NCBI RefSeq assembly: GCF_011601265.1
Contig: NZ_JAAOLX010000001.1
Span: 558,001 to 622,000 of the forward strand
Direction: 5' to 3'
Origin: Iodobacter violaceini
GTDB lineage: Bacteria > Pseudomonadota > Gammaproteobacteria > Burkholderiales > Chitinibacteraceae
DNA: 64,000 nucleotides
Part shown: positions 63,941 through 64,000 of the stretch, piece by piece
How the letters are laid out: each line of letters starts with the position of its first letter
How positions within the stretch are numbered: position 1 is the stretch's first letter
The notes under the pieces: model-generated
Told to the model about the DNA's origin: nothing
What the model saw: the letters and a program-made list of their open reading frames with translations, nothing else
Database searches by the model: none
Translations under genes and position numbers: made by a program

Positions 63941-64000
63941 CACACAATTCCCTGCACCAGACGCAGCTCTTGCAGCTCTACCCCTGCCAACTCAAAAGTC
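63940..64000 (-). CDS. 3' end of a gene cut by the right edge
   Basis: A leftward frame is open from 64000 to a TGA at 63942-63940, ending with the peptide VQGIV. The TGA overlaps the DJ-1-like ATG (TGATG), the typical sign of translational coupling in an operon. Too short to name. Confidence 0.45.
   Translation of the reverse strand, partial: TFELAGVELQELRLVQGIV

Noticed and set aside
1-64000. CRISPR array, prophage, insertion sequence or toxin-antitoxin pair
   Set aside because: I searched for direct repeats, integrases, transposases and typical small gene pairs and found none.

Overview
The window reads as a chromosomal segment of a betaproteobacterium, most likely a Neisseriales/Chromobacteriaceae member of the Iodobacter type. 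This is inferred from the gene families (DUF1415, DUF1203, PutA with an N-terminal DNA-binding domain, a solitary recC, a rhodoquinone-type rquA-like gene), moderate GC and the many chemoreceptors; no 16S rRNA is present. I see no IS element, prophage, CRISPR array or recognisable defence island. Almost everything is housekeeping, sensory or metabolic, with intact reading frames.

Layout. 0-6 kb: a truncated chemoreceptor, relA (ppGpp synthetase), a dCache chemoreceptor and tRNA-Arg(CCU). 6-9.2 kb: leftward small conserved genes (lipoprotein, DUF1415, MazG-like, YaeQ, YceH). 9.2-9.6 kb: a degenerate non-coding repeat. 9.6-13.6 kb: the large putA with three GTTGCACC operators upstream. 13.7-25.7 kb: three more chemoreceptors (one soluble) interleaved with DUF1203, TsaA-type and DinB-type genes, a TraB/GumN protein, an aldo-keto reductase, ahpC and a methyltransferase. 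25.7-28.6 kb: a DUF294/CBS gene, a 33-codon ORF born by duplication of its 3' end, a DEDDh exonuclease and tRNA-Ser(GCU). 28.8-32.8 kb: a MocR/PdxR regulator divergent from a flavin-binding protein, a lone GspF-like protein and a secreted hypothetical. 33-39.5 kb: orphan recC, yqhA, an RluF-like synthase preceded by a promoter-plus-terminator unit (small RNA or attenuator), and an HPt/degenerate HD-GYP protein. 39.6-41.6 kb: LysR regulator divergent from a quinone-oxidoreductase-like gene.

41.9-47.1 kb is the most system-like block: two paralogous periplasmic binding proteins with no transporter, a membrane sensor kinase, and a response regulator carrying a diguanylate cyclase. This suggests a ligand-to-c-di-GMP pathway. 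47-50.4 kb is the gluconate module gntR-gntK-gntU with a palindromic GntR operator. 50.7-56 kb holds two DEAD-box RNA helicases (dbpA, and rhlE with a long leader) flanking a DUF805 protein with tandem C-terminal repeats. 56-64 kb carries an rquA-like gene, a PEP-CTERM protein, chaA with a coupled 10-codon leader ORF, a lysozyme inhibitor (ivy), periplasmic redox/folding proteins, two GNAT acetyltransferases, a nucleotidyltransferase, a SnoaL-like protein and a DJ-1/PfpI protein.

Themes are signal sensing (five chemoreceptors, ppGpp, c-di-GMP), RNA metabolism and envelope protection. The best leads for new biology are the binding-protein/kinase/cyclase cassette, the duplicated C-terminal micro-ORF, the sRNA or attenuator upstream of the pseudouridine synthase, and the chaA leader peptide. 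All are inferences from sequence and untested.
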